Assembly (NCBI GenBank): GCA_946480565.1
Contig: CAMLKR010000014.1
Span: forward strand, 1 to 29,109
Reading direction: 5' to 3'
Origin: an uncultured Arenimonas sp.
GTDB taxonomy: Bacteria > Pseudomonadota > Gammaproteobacteria > Xanthomonadales > Xanthomonadaceae
DNA: 29,109 nucleotides
In this document: positions 1-10,634 of the stretch, piece by piece
How positions within the stretch are numbered: position 1 is the stretch's first letter
How the letters are laid out: every line of letters begins with the position of its first letter
Made by a program: the position numbers and the translations under genes
Notes under the pieces: generated by a model
What the model was told of the DNA's origin: nothing
Database searches by the model: none
What the model saw: only the letters and a program-made list of their open reading frames with translations

Positions 1-110
1 TCAATCCGGCGCAGGACCACGGCTTCATGTTCAGCCGCAGCCTGGCCGATCCGGACGGCCACGTGTGGGAGGCCTTCTGGATGGATCCGGCGGCGGTTCC
101 TGGCGAGTGA
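1..110 (+). CDS. VOC/glyoxalase-family protein, C-terminal fragment
   Basis: Only the last 35 residues are inside the window, read from base 3 to the TGA at 108-110. They contain DHGFMFSRSL followed by DPDGHVWEAFWMDP. This is the usual C-terminal strand of vicinal-oxygen-chelate proteins (lactoylglutathione lyase and dioxygenase-like), where the Glu after HVW is normally a metal ligand. The substrate cannot be told from the fragment. The 5' end lies beyond the left edge of the window. Confidence 0.7.
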   Translation, partial: NPAQDHGFMFSRSLADPDGHVWEAFWMDPAAVPGE

Positions 111-204
111 GCAAGGCGTGCCCTAGGCGCGTCGACCTGCTCTGCTCGCCTTCCGGAACTGCGTTAGTCTCCGGCAGGGAAAGCCATCAAAGGAGAGGCG
201 GCGC

Positions 205-1680
205 ATGTCGAGACGAATCACCGGCCTGGCGGCCGCCATCCTGGGTGTGTTTGCGACCGTCGGGGGAGTCCGGGCCGAATCGCCGGCGGCGGATGCGACG
301 GCCGGGCTTTACGATGACGCGGTCGCCCGGATCAAGGCCGACGACATGGCCCAGGCCGCCGATCGCCTCGTCGAAGCGATCGACGCCGGCTACAGCAACT
401 ATTTCTCGCTGATGTATGACTCGGACCTGGGCAGGCTGCGCGAGACGCCGGAGTGGCCGCGCGTCATCGCGCGGTTCGAAAGCCGGCACGCATGGGCGCA
501 GGCTTTCCGCCTCCTTGCCGACAACGGTACGCCGTCGTGGATCCGCTATGCGCGCGCCCATGCCGCGCTGGCCGCCGGCGCCAAGCCGCCCGAACAGTTC
601 GCGCCGACCTTCCGCCAGTACTACGCGACCCAGGCGGCCTTCGTCGGCGACTACGTCGAGGCCGACCACTACTACCGACGACCGGCGCCCAACGGCGTCG
701 ATCCGGTCGCCGCGGGGTACACCGCGGCCCATCCCGCCACCGACGCGATCCTCGCCGACGCGACCAAGGCCCGCGCGGTCTTCCTCAACGAATCGCACGC
801 CCAATCGGTGACGCGCGCGCTGAACATCGGCCTGGTGCGCGCGCTGCGCGCCGCGGGTTACACCCACCTGGCGCTGGAGGCACTGGCCGGCAAACGCATC
901 GATGGCGCCTGCGCCAGCGTGGCCTTGGCCGACGAGGGCTTGGCGGCGCGCGGCCTTGCCACGCCGGCGAGCGGCTATTACCTGCAGGATCCGATCTACG
1001 CCGAGCTGGTGCGCATCGCGCTGGCGGAGGGCCTGGTGCTGGTCGCCTACGACGACATCGCCGATTCGCCGGCACTGGACGTGCGCGAACAGCGCCAGGC
1101 GCAGAACCTCGCTTGCGTGGTGGAAGCTGATCCCGAAGCCCGGCTCATCGCCATCGGCGGCTTCGCCCACGTCGCGGAGCGCGACAGCCATCCGTCCGTG
1201 CCCGGCGGCATGATGGGCCACCGGTTCCGCCAGCTCACCGGCATCGATCCGGTGACGGTGGATACGACGGTGTTGCTGCCGGTCGACCAGGGCGCGCTGT
1301 CATTCCCGTCGGGAACCGCCGCTCGCCATCCGGCTGTGCTGCGCAATGCCGCAGGAGAAAGCTTCCGCGTGCCTGGCTATGACCACGTCGTGCTGGCGCC
1401 ACGGGTGGCGGCCCGCGGCGCCGGCGGCGGGTGGCTCACCCTGGACGGACTGCGCGCCGCCGTCGATCCGGGGCTGTCCTGCCCGGGGTCCGAAGGCCTG
1501 TGCCTGGTCGAGGCCCGGCCCGTCGGCGCGCCGGACGAAGCCGTGGCCTCGGACCGCTGCGTGCCGAAAGCGCCAGAGCGCCGCTGCCAGCTTTATCTGG
1601 CGCCCGGCAGCTACCGGATCTCCGCAAGGGACGACCAGGACACGCTGAGCGCGGACGCCCGCCTCGACGTCGCGCCCTGA
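205..1680 (+). CDS. secreted protein with possible Tiki/ChaN-like domain
   Basis: 491 residues. The ATG at 205 has a good ribosome site (AAGGAGAGG, 8 nt upstream). Residues 1-24 look like a Sec signal peptide ending in VRA/ES, so the protein probably acts in the periplasm or outside the cell. Residues 30-160 are helical and could be short TPR-like repeats. Residues 190-330 contain AVFLNESHAQS, then HLALEAL, and later IAIGGFAHVAE followed by GHRFRQLTGIDPVTVDT. That order (an acidic-His motif, an LALE strand, a GxxH motif) resembles the Tiki/ChaN/EreA haem-binding or esterase-like superfamily. I infer this from motif order only. The C-terminal 130 residues carry several Cys and end in a beta-rich region. 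No operon partner is evident, as the next gene is convergent 9 nt away. Function is unknown. Confidence 0.7.
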   Translation: MSRRITGLAAAILGVFATVGGVRAESPAADATAGLYDDAVARIKADDMAQAADRLVEAIDAGYSNYFSLMYDSDLGRLRETPEWPRVIARFESRHAWAQAFRLLADNGTPSWIRYARAHAALAAGAKPPEQFAPTFRQYYATQAAFVGDYVEADHYYRRPAPNGVDPVAAGYTAAHPATDAILADATKARAVFLNESHAQSVTRALNIGLVRALRAAGYTHLALEALAGKRIDGACASVALADEGLAARGLATPASGYYLQDPIYAELVRIALAEGLVLVAYDDIADSPALDVREQRQAQNLACVVEADPEARLIAIGGFAHVAERDSHPSVPGGMMGHRFRQLTGIDPVTVDTTVLLPVDQGALSFPSGTAARHPAVLRNAAGESFRVPGYDHVVLAPRVAARGAGGGWLTLDGLRAAVDPGLSCPGSEGLCLVEARPVGAPDEAVASDRCVPKAPERRCQLYLAPGSYRISARDDQDTLSADARLDVAP

Positions 1681-1689
1681 GCCTCGTCT

Positions 1690-2610
1690 TCAGCGTTCGG
1701 CGAGCTGCCGGCGCAGGTGCTCGCGCGCGACGAACAGCGGGTCGTCGCCGCCGGGCAGGTCGGGCACCACGCCCTGGCGCTCCCAGTGGCTGCCGGTGCG
1801 GTGGTTGATCGGTCGGCCGTCGGGAATCGTGATCTGGATGCCGTGCCCGATGGCGACCGGCTCGCCCATCAGGTGCGCCGCGCCGGCCGACCGCGCGCCG
1901 ACCACCACCGCGCGTTTTTCGGCCTGCAGGCTGTAGGCGACGTATTCCGCCGCGGAGGCGGATCTACGGTCGAGCAGGATCGCGACCGGCCGCGAATAGG
2001 CCGGCAGCGAAGCCGCCGGCAGGGTTTCGGTGCGGCGGCCCGAGCGGCGCTCGATGTCCTGCACCGATTCGACCCCGGCGCCCAGGACGCTGCGCACGAT
2101 GTGCTGCGGCGTCACCGCATCGCCGCCGCCGTTCTGGCGCAGGTCCAGGATCAGCGCCTGCGTGTCCGAGAGCAGTCCCCAGGCATGCGCCAGCTTGGGT
2201 CCCGCCAGGTCCCAGGCGTGGAAGGTGGCCAGCCGCAGGTAGCCGATGTTGCCTTCGAACACGCGTACCTCGCGCACGCCGGCATTGCCGGGGCCGGCGG
2301 CGGCGCGCCACTGCATCAGCCAGTCCTCGGAATTGGCGGCGTCGGCGCGGCGTTCGACGTGGAAGTGGCCGTCGCGCGCGTCCAGGTCCTGGTTGAGCCG
2401 CTGCAGGAAGGCCGCGTCGTCGCCGCAGTGGATCGCGTGGCGCCCGTCGCGGGCCCACTGGCGCAGGTCGGCCGCGATCAGGGCTGCCTGCGTGGCGTCG
2501 ACGTAGCGCGCCTGCACTTCCTCCGCGGCGGCCGCCAGCACCTGGGCTTGGGCAGGGCAGGGGGCGGGTGCGGCGGCCAGCTGCGCGGCCAGCATGAACG
2601 TGGTGATCAT
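1690..2610 (-). CDS. S41 family peptidase, periplasmic
   Basis: 306 residues. The chosen ATG (2608-2610) has GGGAGA 6 nt upstream; longer in-frame starts would run into the upstream gene. A short signal-like N-terminus (MITTFMLAAQLAAAPA) suggests export. The N-terminal 110 residues are a helical cap with no PDZ domain visible. The peptidase core follows: NIGYLRLATFHAWD (121-134), ALILDLRQNGGGD (152-164), and RSASAAEYVAYSLQ (216-229), which matches the nucleophile region of the C-terminal processing/IRBP-like S41 family. The lysine usually found after the GExx turn is not obvious (GARSAG at 238-243), so a tricorn/IRBP-like active site is likelier than the CtpA Ser-Lys dyad. It is the last gene of a leftward cluster, 28 nt after the AAC(3)-like gene, and ends 9 nt from a convergent gene. 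Confidence 0.85.
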   Translation of the reverse strand: MITTFMLAAQLAAAPAPCPAQAQVLAAAAEEVQARYVDATQAALIAADLRQWARDGRHAIHCGDDAAFLQRLNQDLDARDGHFHVERRADAANSEDWLMQWRAAAGPGNAGVREVRVFEGNIGYLRLATFHAWDLAGPKLAHAWGLLSDTQALILDLRQNGGGDAVTPQHIVRSVLGAGVESVQDIERRSGRRTETLPAASLPAYSRPVAILLDRRSASAAEYVAYSLQAEKRAVVVGARSAGAAHLMGEPVAIGHGIQITIPDGRPINHRTGSHWERQGVVPDLPGGDDPLFVAREHLRRQLAER

Positions 2611-2638
2611 TCGGTCTCCCGGAACTTCGTCTGAAAAG

Positions 2639-3412
2639 TCATGGCCCGCCTGTACCCGCGCGCGCCTCGTCGCATTCCGCGCACTCGCCGGCCGGATGCA
2701 GGAAGGCGTGGCGGTCGGCGCCCAGCAGGTGCAGGCCGGCGTCGACGATGTCGCGCGAACGCACATGCCTGGCCGTGCCGTACCCCACCGGGCCGACGGC
2801 CTGCTGGCCACGCCTGTCGAGCAGGGTATTGACCTCGACGAAACGCCCGCAGCAGCCCTGGGCTTCGAAATAGTCGATGCGCCGGAAGCCATTTCCGTCG
2901 CGCACCAGCGAATATTTGGGCAGGCCGTAGTCAACCCGGGCCAGGCTTTCGGCCAGGTGCAGGGTGGTGTTGGCGTCGTGGTCGACGCCCAGCAGCAGCA
3001 CGTGGCCGTCGTGCGCGAAGACCCGTCCCACCGGACTGTTGAGCCCGTGCGGGTCGGTGACCGGATGCGCGGCCGTGATGGCTTCGGCGCGCGGTCCGAA
3101 GGCCGCGAAGGCGTGCGGGCTGTCGCTGCGGCGCACGCCCGGCATGCGCCAGAAGGTGTCGGCGACCACGCCCATGCCGAGGCAGTCGCTGCGCGCGGGA
3201 TCGAAGACCACGTCGTCCACGTCGGTCATGCTTGGCATCACCAGGGTTCCTTCGGGGCCCAGGTGTTCCAGCAGCGCCCGCACCAGTCCCTCGGGCCCGC
3301 CCTCGATGGGACCCGTGCGGGAGAATGCGGTGTGCACCTGCAGCACCGCACCACGCGGCACGCCCAGCGCCGCCAGCTGCCGCAGGATCTGCGCCCTGGA
3401 TGCCGGCGTCAT
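2639..3412 (-). CDS. AAC(3)-family aminoglycoside/antibiotic N-acetyltransferase
   Basis: 257 residues, near the usual length of the family. It starts at the ATG at 3410-3412 with AAGGCGGGG upstream; the frame stays open further but would overlap the previous gene. Family signatures are in order: VHTAFSRTGPIEGGPEGLV near the N-terminus, GPEGTLVMPSMT, HPVTDPHGLNSPVGR, and LLGVDHDANTTLHLAE. These match the acetyl-CoA-dependent 3-N-acetyltransferase fold (Antibiotic_NAT). The C-terminus has an unusual Cys cluster (QGCCGRF and later ECAEC). Chromosomal members of this family in environmental bacteria often act on unknown amines, so resistance should not be assumed. It lies 19 nt downstream of the hydrolase gene and 28 nt before the S41 peptidase, so the three are probably co-transcribed. 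Confidence 0.85.
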   Translation of the reverse strand: MTPASRAQILRQLAALGVPRGAVLQVHTAFSRTGPIEGGPEGLVRALLEHLGPEGTLVMPSMTDVDDVVFDPARSDCLGMGVVADTFWRMPGVRRSDSPHAFAAFGPRAEAITAAHPVTDPHGLNSPVGRVFAHDGHVLLLGVDHDANTTLHLAESLARVDYGLPKYSLVRDGNGFRRIDYFEAQGCCGRFVEVNTLLDRRGQQAVGPVGYGTARHVRSRDIVDAGLHLLGADRHAFLHPAGECAECDEARAGTGGP

Positions 3413-3431
3413 CGGCCCCGCCTTGCACGCA

Positions 3432-4226
3432 TCACGCCGCGCCGGGCAGGTTCGCGGCCAGCGCCGCGGCCACGGCCGCGGGGTCGGCAAGGTGGGGCAT
3501 ATGGCCGAAGGGCAGCATCACCGCCTGCACGCCCAGCAGCTCGGCGGCGCCGCGCTGCATCCAGGCCGGTTCGAACACCCGGTCGAACTGGCAACCCAGG
3601 TATACCGTGTGCAGGTTCGGGTGCCGGTCGGGGACCGTGGGCTGCCGCCACATGCCCCGGGCCTCGTACCGGATGCGGTGGCGCCGCGCGAGCTGCTCCT
3701 GTTCGGGGGCGACGTCGTGGTAGAGGAAATGGTGGGAAACGGCGTCGTCGTCATAGGCCCGATGCCCCTGTTCCATCCACGGCGGGCAGAACATCGATCC
3801 GTCCTGGCGCGCGTGCTCGCGGAAATCCACGCCAGGCTTGGCGATGGCGGCGGCCAGGTAGACCAGGCTGTCGACCCGGGGTTCGGCCGCGAGCATCGGC
3901 AGCAGCAATCCGGTGATGGAATGACCGACGCAGCTGATCGGACCGTCGCCGGGAATCGCCTCCCATTGCCGCCGGAGCGCGTCGAGCGCGGAGGCCGGCG
4001 TGGCCCCGGGGTCTTCGTAGGGCAGTTCCAGGCAGGCGGCGGCGTGACCCAGGGCCTCCAGGGCCGCGGCGAGCGGCGCCATGCCGCCCGCGCCGTGCGT
4101 CGATCCATGCAGCAACACGAAGCTGCGCCGGTGCTCGGCCCCCCGCGCACCGCGCGGGAGGGCCGCCAGCGCGGAAGCGCCGGCCAGGGCGCCGATCAGG
4201 CGGCGGCGGGTGGGGAGGAAGGACAT
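3432..4226 (-). CDS. alpha/beta hydrolase with Tat-like signal
   Basis: 264 residues. It starts at the ATG at 4224-4226 with GGAGA upstream. The N-terminus MSFLPTRRRLIGALAG reads as a Tat-like twin-arginine signal, so the enzyme is probably exported folded. The fold is indicated by FVLLHGSTHGAGGM (36-49, oxyanion loop), the nucleophile elbow VGHSITG with Ser103, the segment YLGCQFDRVFEPAWM (acid region), and FGHMPHLADP near the C-terminus supplying the catalytic His. The elbow has Thr where the second Gly of GxSxG normally stands, which is unusual but keeps the sharp turn. It resembles the salicylate-esterase/hydroxynitrile-lyase-like branch. The substrate is not determinable. It is the first gene of the probable hydrolase-AAC(3)-S41 operon. 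Confidence 0.85.
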   Translation of the reverse strand: MSFLPTRRRLIGALAGASALAALPRGARGAEHRRSFVLLHGSTHGAGGMAPLAAALEALGHAAACLELPYEDPGATPASALDALRRQWEAIPGDGPISCVGHSITGLLLPMLAAEPRVDSLVYLAAAIAKPGVDFREHARQDGSMFCPPWMEQGHRAYDDDAVSHHFLYHDVAPEQEQLARRHRIRYEARGMWRQPTVPDRHPNLHTVYLGCQFDRVFEPAWMQRGAAELLGVQAVMLPFGHMPHLADPAAVAAALAANLPGAA

Positions 4227-4308
4227 GGCGTCTCCGTGCGGAATCCGGTGCGGCAGCCTAGCGTCGCGTCGCGCCGTGGCCGTGTGCGGATCCTCCCGGA
4301 TCCATTGC

Positions 4309-4605
4309 CTACTGGTCGAACACCTGCACGCTGGCGTAGCGGTCGGGCGCGCCGCGGGCGATCCGGCAGAGCACGCGTACGTCCCGGCCTTCGGCGCGGA
4401 TCTTGCCTTCGACGACCAGCAGCTTGCCTTCATCCCGGTAGGACGCCGTCCACTGGTAGGTGGTGATGCCGCGGCCGGCGAAATAGGCCTCGGCTTCCTG
4501 CCGGCACCAGGGCGCCAGTTCGCTGGCGCGCTGGAACACCCGCTCGTCGTAATTGGGGTCGGGCGGCGGCGTGGTCGATAGGGCGGCGAGGATGAGCGCG
4601 ATCAT
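4309..4605 (-). CDS. small secreted protein of unknown function
   Basis: 98 residues. The ATG at 4603-4605 has a convincing AGGAG ribosome site about 8 nt upstream. MIALILAALSTTPPPDP is a short hydrophobic leader that could be a signal peptide. The mature part has one Cys near the N-terminus (PWCRQEAEAYF) and one near the C-terminus (VRVLCRIARG), compatible with a disulfide in the periplasm. The second half alternates in a beta-sheet pattern (KLLVVEGKIRAEGRDVRVLC). I do not recognise the family. It is 102 nt after the MocR-type gene and 82 nt before the hydrolase, so it may have its own promoter. Confidence 0.7.
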   Translation of the reverse strand: MIALILAALSTTPPPDPNYDERVFQRASELAPWCRQEAEAYFAGRGITTYQWTASYRDEGKLLVVEGKIRAEGRDVRVLCRIARGAPDRYASVQVFDQ

Positions 4606-4707
4606 GGGGGGGCTCCTGGGATTCCCGCATCTTGGTCGCGGGCTGCGGTTGCGGGAAGTGCGTCGCGGTCCAATGGTCCGGATGGCACACGGTGCCCGCG
4701 GCCGGGT

Positions 4708-6189
4708 TCAGCGTACCGCGTGCAGCACGCGTCGCCGGGCGGCGCCGGCCGGCAGGTGCCGGAGCACGTAGTCGGCGAAGCGGCTGGCGCCGATCGCCAC
4801 CTCGCGCATCGACAGCCCGCCGAAGCCCAGCATGAAGCCCGCGGCGGCGGGTGGCGTCTGGAAACACGGGGCCACCGGATGCAGCCCGATGCCGTCCTGC
4901 GCGGCCTCGGCGATGATCCGTTCGCCCTGTTCCCGCGTCAGCGCCGGCACCCAGGCCAGCAGGTGCATGCCGGTGCGCGCCGGATGGATCTCGATGCTCT
5001 CGCCCAAGGCCTGCGCCAGCACGCGCTGCAGCAGGTCGCGCTTGGCCTTGAGGCGGCGCGACAGGTGGCGCAGGTGGCGGTCGTAGTCGCCCGATTCGAT
5101 CAGGTCGGCCACCAGCGACTGTTCCAGCGCCGGGCTGCCGAAATCCATCGCCCACTTGCCGTTGATGAAATCCCGCTTCAACCCCGGCGGCACCACCATG
5201 TAGGCCAGGCGCAAAGACGCGAACAGGGTCTTGGAGAAACTGCCGACATAGATCACCCTCTCGGCGCTGTCGATGGACTTGAGCGAGGGCAGGGGCGGTC
5301 CGTCCTGGCGGAACTCGCCGTCGTAATCGTCTTCCAGCACCCAGGCGCCGGTCACCGCGGCATAGGCCAGCACGTCGCGTCGTCGCGGGGCGGACAGCAC
5401 GACGCCGGTCGGGAACTGGTGCGAAGGCGTCAGGCAGACCAGCTTGGCCGGATGCGCGCTGAGCAGGTCGACGCGCGCGCCGTCGGCGTCGGTGGGCAGC
5501 AGCTGCAGGTTGGCGCCGTGCATCTGCAGGATGCGGCGCAGGCCGAAATACCCCGGCTCCTCGATGCAGGCGACGTCGCCGGGTTCCAGCAGCACGCGTG
5601 CGACCAGGGCCATCGCCTGCTGCACGCCCGACACCACCAGCACGTCGTCGGCCTGGCACTGGACGCCGCGGCTGCGGCCGATGTGCGAGGCGATCGCGCG
5701 CCTCAGCTGGGGCAGGCCCTGGGTCGGCGGATAGCTGGAGGCCTCGAAGGGTTTGGCACGCGACAGCAGCCGGCGCCAGCGCGCCTGCAGCCCGGCCGGC
5801 GGCGTGACCATGCCGTACTGGAAGTCGATGCGGGCGCCGGCCACACGTTTGCCCGGAATGTGTTCGTGGTCGTGCACGCCGCGGGCGCGGCGCGCGAACG
5901 CCGACTGCGGCGGCACCTCGGCCGGCGCCGCCCGGTCCGGCAGCAGGGCCAGGGCCGAACGCCGGCAGACATAGGTGCCCGAGCCGGTGCGGCCCTCGAC
6001 CAGGCCGTGCGCGCGCAGCAGTTCGTAGGCCGCGACCACCGTGCCGCGCGACACCCCGTGGGCGAGGGACAGGTCGCGGGTGGGCGGCAGGCGCGCGCCG
6101 GGGGCGAGGCGTCCTTCCTGGATCGCCTCGCGCAGGGCCCGGAACATCTGCCGGGTCACCGGGCCTTCGCCATCGAGGAACAGGTCCAT
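4708..6189 (-). CDS. MocR/PdxR-family transcriptional regulator (GntR HTH + aminotransferase fold)
   Basis: 493 residues, full length for the family. Residues 1-75 are a GntR winged helix (RQMFRALREAIQEGRLAPG, LPPTRDLSLAHGVSRGTVV, GLVEGRTGSGTYV). Residues 118-480 are a fold-type I aminotransferase domain: SYPPTQGLPQLRRAIA, the PLP-contacting DDYDGEFR (287-294), and Lys320 in GSFSKTLFASLR as the expected Schiff-base lysine. Such proteins sense PLP or an amino-acid adduct and usually control a divergent or nearby gene. The divergent neighbour is the TonB-dependent receptor at 6387, and the intergenic region holds a perfect palindrome. The target is not proven; regulation of the receptor, or of its own gene, is an inference from position. 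Confidence 0.92.
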   Translation of the reverse strand: MDLFLDGEGPVTRQMFRALREAIQEGRLAPGARLPPTRDLSLAHGVSRGTVVAAYELLRAHGLVEGRTGSGTYVCRRSALALLPDRAAPAEVPPQSAFARRARGVHDHEHIPGKRVAGARIDFQYGMVTPPAGLQARWRRLLSRAKPFEASSYPPTQGLPQLRRAIASHIGRSRGVQCQADDVLVVSGVQQAMALVARVLLEPGDVACIEEPGYFGLRRILQMHGANLQLLPTDADGARVDLLSAHPAKLVCLTPSHQFPTGVVLSAPRRRDVLAYAAVTGAWVLEDDYDGEFRQDGPPLPSLKSIDSAERVIYVGSFSKTLFASLRLAYMVVPPGLKRDFINGKWAMDFGSPALEQSLVADLIESGDYDRHLRHLSRRLKAKRDLLQRVLAQALGESIEIHPARTGMHLLAWVPALTREQGERIIAEAAQDGIGLHPVAPCFQTPPAAAGFMLGFGGLSMREVAIGASRFADYVLRHLPAGAARRRVLHAVR

Positions 6190-6232
6190 GCGTTGTCCTG
6201 GCGCCGCGCCGCACTGGGAGGTGAATCCTATT

Positions 6233-6248
6233 ACGGAACCGCTTCCGT
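6233..6248. promoter_or_regulatory. candidate operator palindrome between mocR-like gene and TonB receptor
   Basis: A perfect inverted repeat, ACGGAA-CCGC-TTCCGT, lies 44 nt upstream of the regulator start and 139 nt upstream of the receptor start. The shape resembles LacI-type operators more than the direct repeats often bound by MocR proteins. Either this regulator or a distant one could use it. Only the symmetry is seen; binding is inferred. Confidence 0.35.
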
Positions 6249-6386
6249 TCCGACGACTGGTCCGGGCCGCACACCGATCTGTGCCGCGGATGACACGGGT
6301 TCGGCCCGCTGCGCGCCGGGCGACTGTTAAGGACTTGTAAATATCGATCCGCCCCGGCCTTGAGGCCGAATTACGCGGAGAGAAAG

Positions 6387-8909
<2,523 letters not shown>

Positions 8910-8938
8910 TCGAACCGTTCCCCGTTGTCTCCACTTCG

Positions 8939-8964
8939 CCCGCGGCCATGCCGCGGGCTTTTTT
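8939..8964 (+). terminator. rho-independent terminator of the TonB receptor gene
   Basis: The 8-bp stem CCCGCGGC/GCCGCGGG with a 3-nt loop (CAT) is followed by CTTTTTTC. It stands 30 nt after the receptor stop codon and just before the convergent AraC-type gene. Confidence 0.9.
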
Positions 8965-8975
8965 CTGCGTGGAGT

Positions 8976-9854
8976 TCAGGCGACGGATCGGGGCTCGAGG
9001 CGTTCGCGCGCCTGGGTGGTGGTCAGGCCGAAGCGCTGCTTGAAGGTGCGGCAGAAGGCGCTCTTGCTCTCGAAGCCCACGGCTTCGCAGACGTCGACCA
9101 GGGTCAGGGAGGTCGAGGTGATCAGGCGCCAGGTGTGTTCGACCTTGAGCTGCGAGGCGTGCTCGCCCGGGGACAGGCCGAACACCTCGCGGTACATGCG
9201 CTTGAAGTGGGTCGGCGAAAAACGCGCCAGCTCGGCCAGGCGGTTGATGGCGCCGTCGACCCCGTGCGAATGCAGCAGCACGTTCCGCGCCCGCATCAGG
9301 CGGTGCAGGGTGTGCTCCTTGCGGGCCCGGGTGTGGCCGCTGCAGCGCTGGATCCAGGGCTCCAGGTCGGCCTGGCTGTCGCGCAGGGCGCCGCGCAGGG
9401 TCTGGAACATCGAGGCCAGCACCGGGCCGCCGGCATCCACTTCGCGCATCAGCCGGACCACCAGCCGCAGCACGTCGCGGTCGGTGCGCACGACCCGCGA
9501 GAACAGGGTGCGGCCGAGGCTGGCCGGCGTGCCGGGCAGCGCGGGCCCCCAGTGTTCCGCCGGCGCGGCCAGGCCCAGCAGCCAGCCGCCGCGCTGGGTG
9601 CCGGCGCGGATCGCGCCATCGGCCCAGGTAAGCGAATGGCCGCTGCCTAACGCAATCTCAACATGGGGCGTGGCGACCAGCGCATCGCCCTTGAGGGCGA
9701 TCCAGACCGACGTCCAGCCGGCGGGCACGCCCACCTGGGCGCCACGCTCGGCCATGGACACCAGGCGGATGCCGTCGTCGCCGTCGGCGCCGAGCTCGAG
9801 CACGCGGCCCATGCCCAGCGGGTGGTAGGAGAAGCGGGGGATGAGCGGCCTCAC
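8976..9854 (-). CDS. AraC-family transcriptional regulator
   Basis: About 292 residues if translation begins at the GTG at 9852-9854, which has GGGAG 9 nt upstream. The frame is open further upstream, but that part does not look like protein. The C-terminal 100 residues form the double helix-turn-helix of AraC/XylS proteins: INRLAELARFSPTHFKRMYREVFGLSPGEH for the first, and LTLVDVCEAVGFESKSAFCRTFKQRFGLTT for the second. The N-terminal 190 residues are a sensor or dimer region of no recognised type. It stands divergent from a small membrane protein gene (10072). A 9-bp direct repeat upstream of the start is a candidate binding site. The inducer is unknown. Confidence 0.9.
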   Translation of the reverse strand: MRPLIPRFSYHPLGMGRVLELGADGDDGIRLVSMAERGAQVGVPAGWTSVWIALKGDALVATPHVEIALGSGHSLTWADGAIRAGTQRGGWLLGLAAPAEHWGPALPGTPASLGRTLFSRVVRTDRDVLRLVVRLMREVDAGGPVLASMFQTLRGALRDSQADLEPWIQRCSGHTRARKEHTLHRLMRARNVLLHSHGVDGAINRLAELARFSPTHFKRMYREVFGLSPGEHASQLKVEHTWRLITSTSLTLVDVCEAVGFESKSAFCRTFKQRFGLTTTQARERLEPRSVA

Positions 9855-9914
9855 GGCGGAAACTCCCTGCAGGACGACGGATTTCAGGCTAGGCAGTCCT
9901 GCTGCCCGGCTGCC

Positions 9915-9948
9915 GACCAATTCCGTGCGCCATTGGGTGGACCAATTC
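9915..9948. promoter_or_regulatory. candidate AraC-type operator (direct repeat)
   Basis: GACCAATTC occurs twice in the same orientation, at 9915-9923 and 9940-9948, offset by 25 bp. The second copy is also part of the inverted repeat ATTGG-GTGGA-CCAAT (9932-9946). AraC-family proteins typically bind two direct half-sites separated by about two helical turns. The pair lies 61-94 nt upstream of the regulator GTG and on the promoter side of the divergent membrane protein. Function is inferred from position and symmetry only. Confidence 0.4.
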
Positions 9949-10071
9949 ACCGTCGGTCCGGACCGCTTGGTCGGAATGGCGACGCCCGCGGGTCTTTTCC
10001 GCATACCTGGGCAAACGCCTCGGCCCTAACTTGGACCTTCCTTCGGCCATCGCCCTGCGGCAGGTGAATAC

Positions 10072-10566
10072 ATGCGTGCGTTCCAACCCGACCTGAGGGC
10101 CTGGCTGGTCCTCGCGACCACGCTGGCCGGAACGCTGGACCTGGCCTATGCCTTCCTCGCGGCGTCGGGCATCGGCGTCTCGCCTGCGACGGTGCTCAAG
10201 GTCATTGCCAGCGGCCTGCTGGGTCCGGCCGCGCTGAAGGGCGGACCCGCCGTCGCCGTGCTGGGTGCCCTGCTGCATTACCTGATCATGGCGGCGTTCG
10301 CGGCCTTCGCGCTCGTGCTCGCCCGCCGCCGCGACTGGACGCTGGCGGGCGCCGCGGCCATCGGCGTCGCCTACGGCGCGGCGCTGTACGTGCTGATGAA
10401 CTACCTGGTCGTGCCGCTGTCGGCGGCGCCGCTGAAGCCGCGCACCACGCTGACCAGCATTGCTCCGGAACTGCTGGTGCACATGGTCCTGGTCGGCCTG
10501 CCGCTGATGTTGGTGGCGCGGCTGGCGCTGCGCGGGCGCCACCATCCCGCCACGACACGGCATTGA
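10072..10566 (+). CDS. small integral membrane protein, unknown function
   Basis: 164 residues. It starts at the ATG at 10072 with GGCAGGTG upstream. Four hydrophobic segments are visible, near residues 12-33, 57-83, 90-113 and 137-156, so it is an inner-membrane protein with both ends probably on the same side. A short basic tail (RGRHHPATTRH) follows the last segment. No catalytic or transport motif is recognised. It is divergent from the AraC-type regulator, so regulation by that protein is likely. A methyltransferase gene follows 68 nt downstream and may be co-transcribed. Confidence 0.75.
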   Translation: MRAFQPDLRAWLVLATTLAGTLDLAYAFLAASGIGVSPATVLKVIASGLLGPAALKGGPAVAVLGALLHYLIMAAFAAFALVLARRRDWTLAGAAAIGVAYGAALYVLMNYLVVPLSAAPLKPRTTLTSIAPELLVHMVLVGLPLMLVARLALRGRHHPATTRH

Positions 10567-10634
10567 TCGCGGGCATCACCGGAAACGGTCCTGCCCGCAA
10601 ACCATGACCCCCACCCACCGCGCAGCCTATCCGC

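Noticed and set aside
187..1221. Long minus-strand frame opposite the secreted protein at 205
   Set aside because: No ribosome site or recognisable motif; the plus strand has a signal peptide, a good ribosome site and protein-like sequence.
4720..6330. Long plus-strand frame antisense to the MocR-type gene
   Set aside because: Composition is that of a GC-rich shadow frame; the minus strand has a clear GntR-aminotransferase protein.
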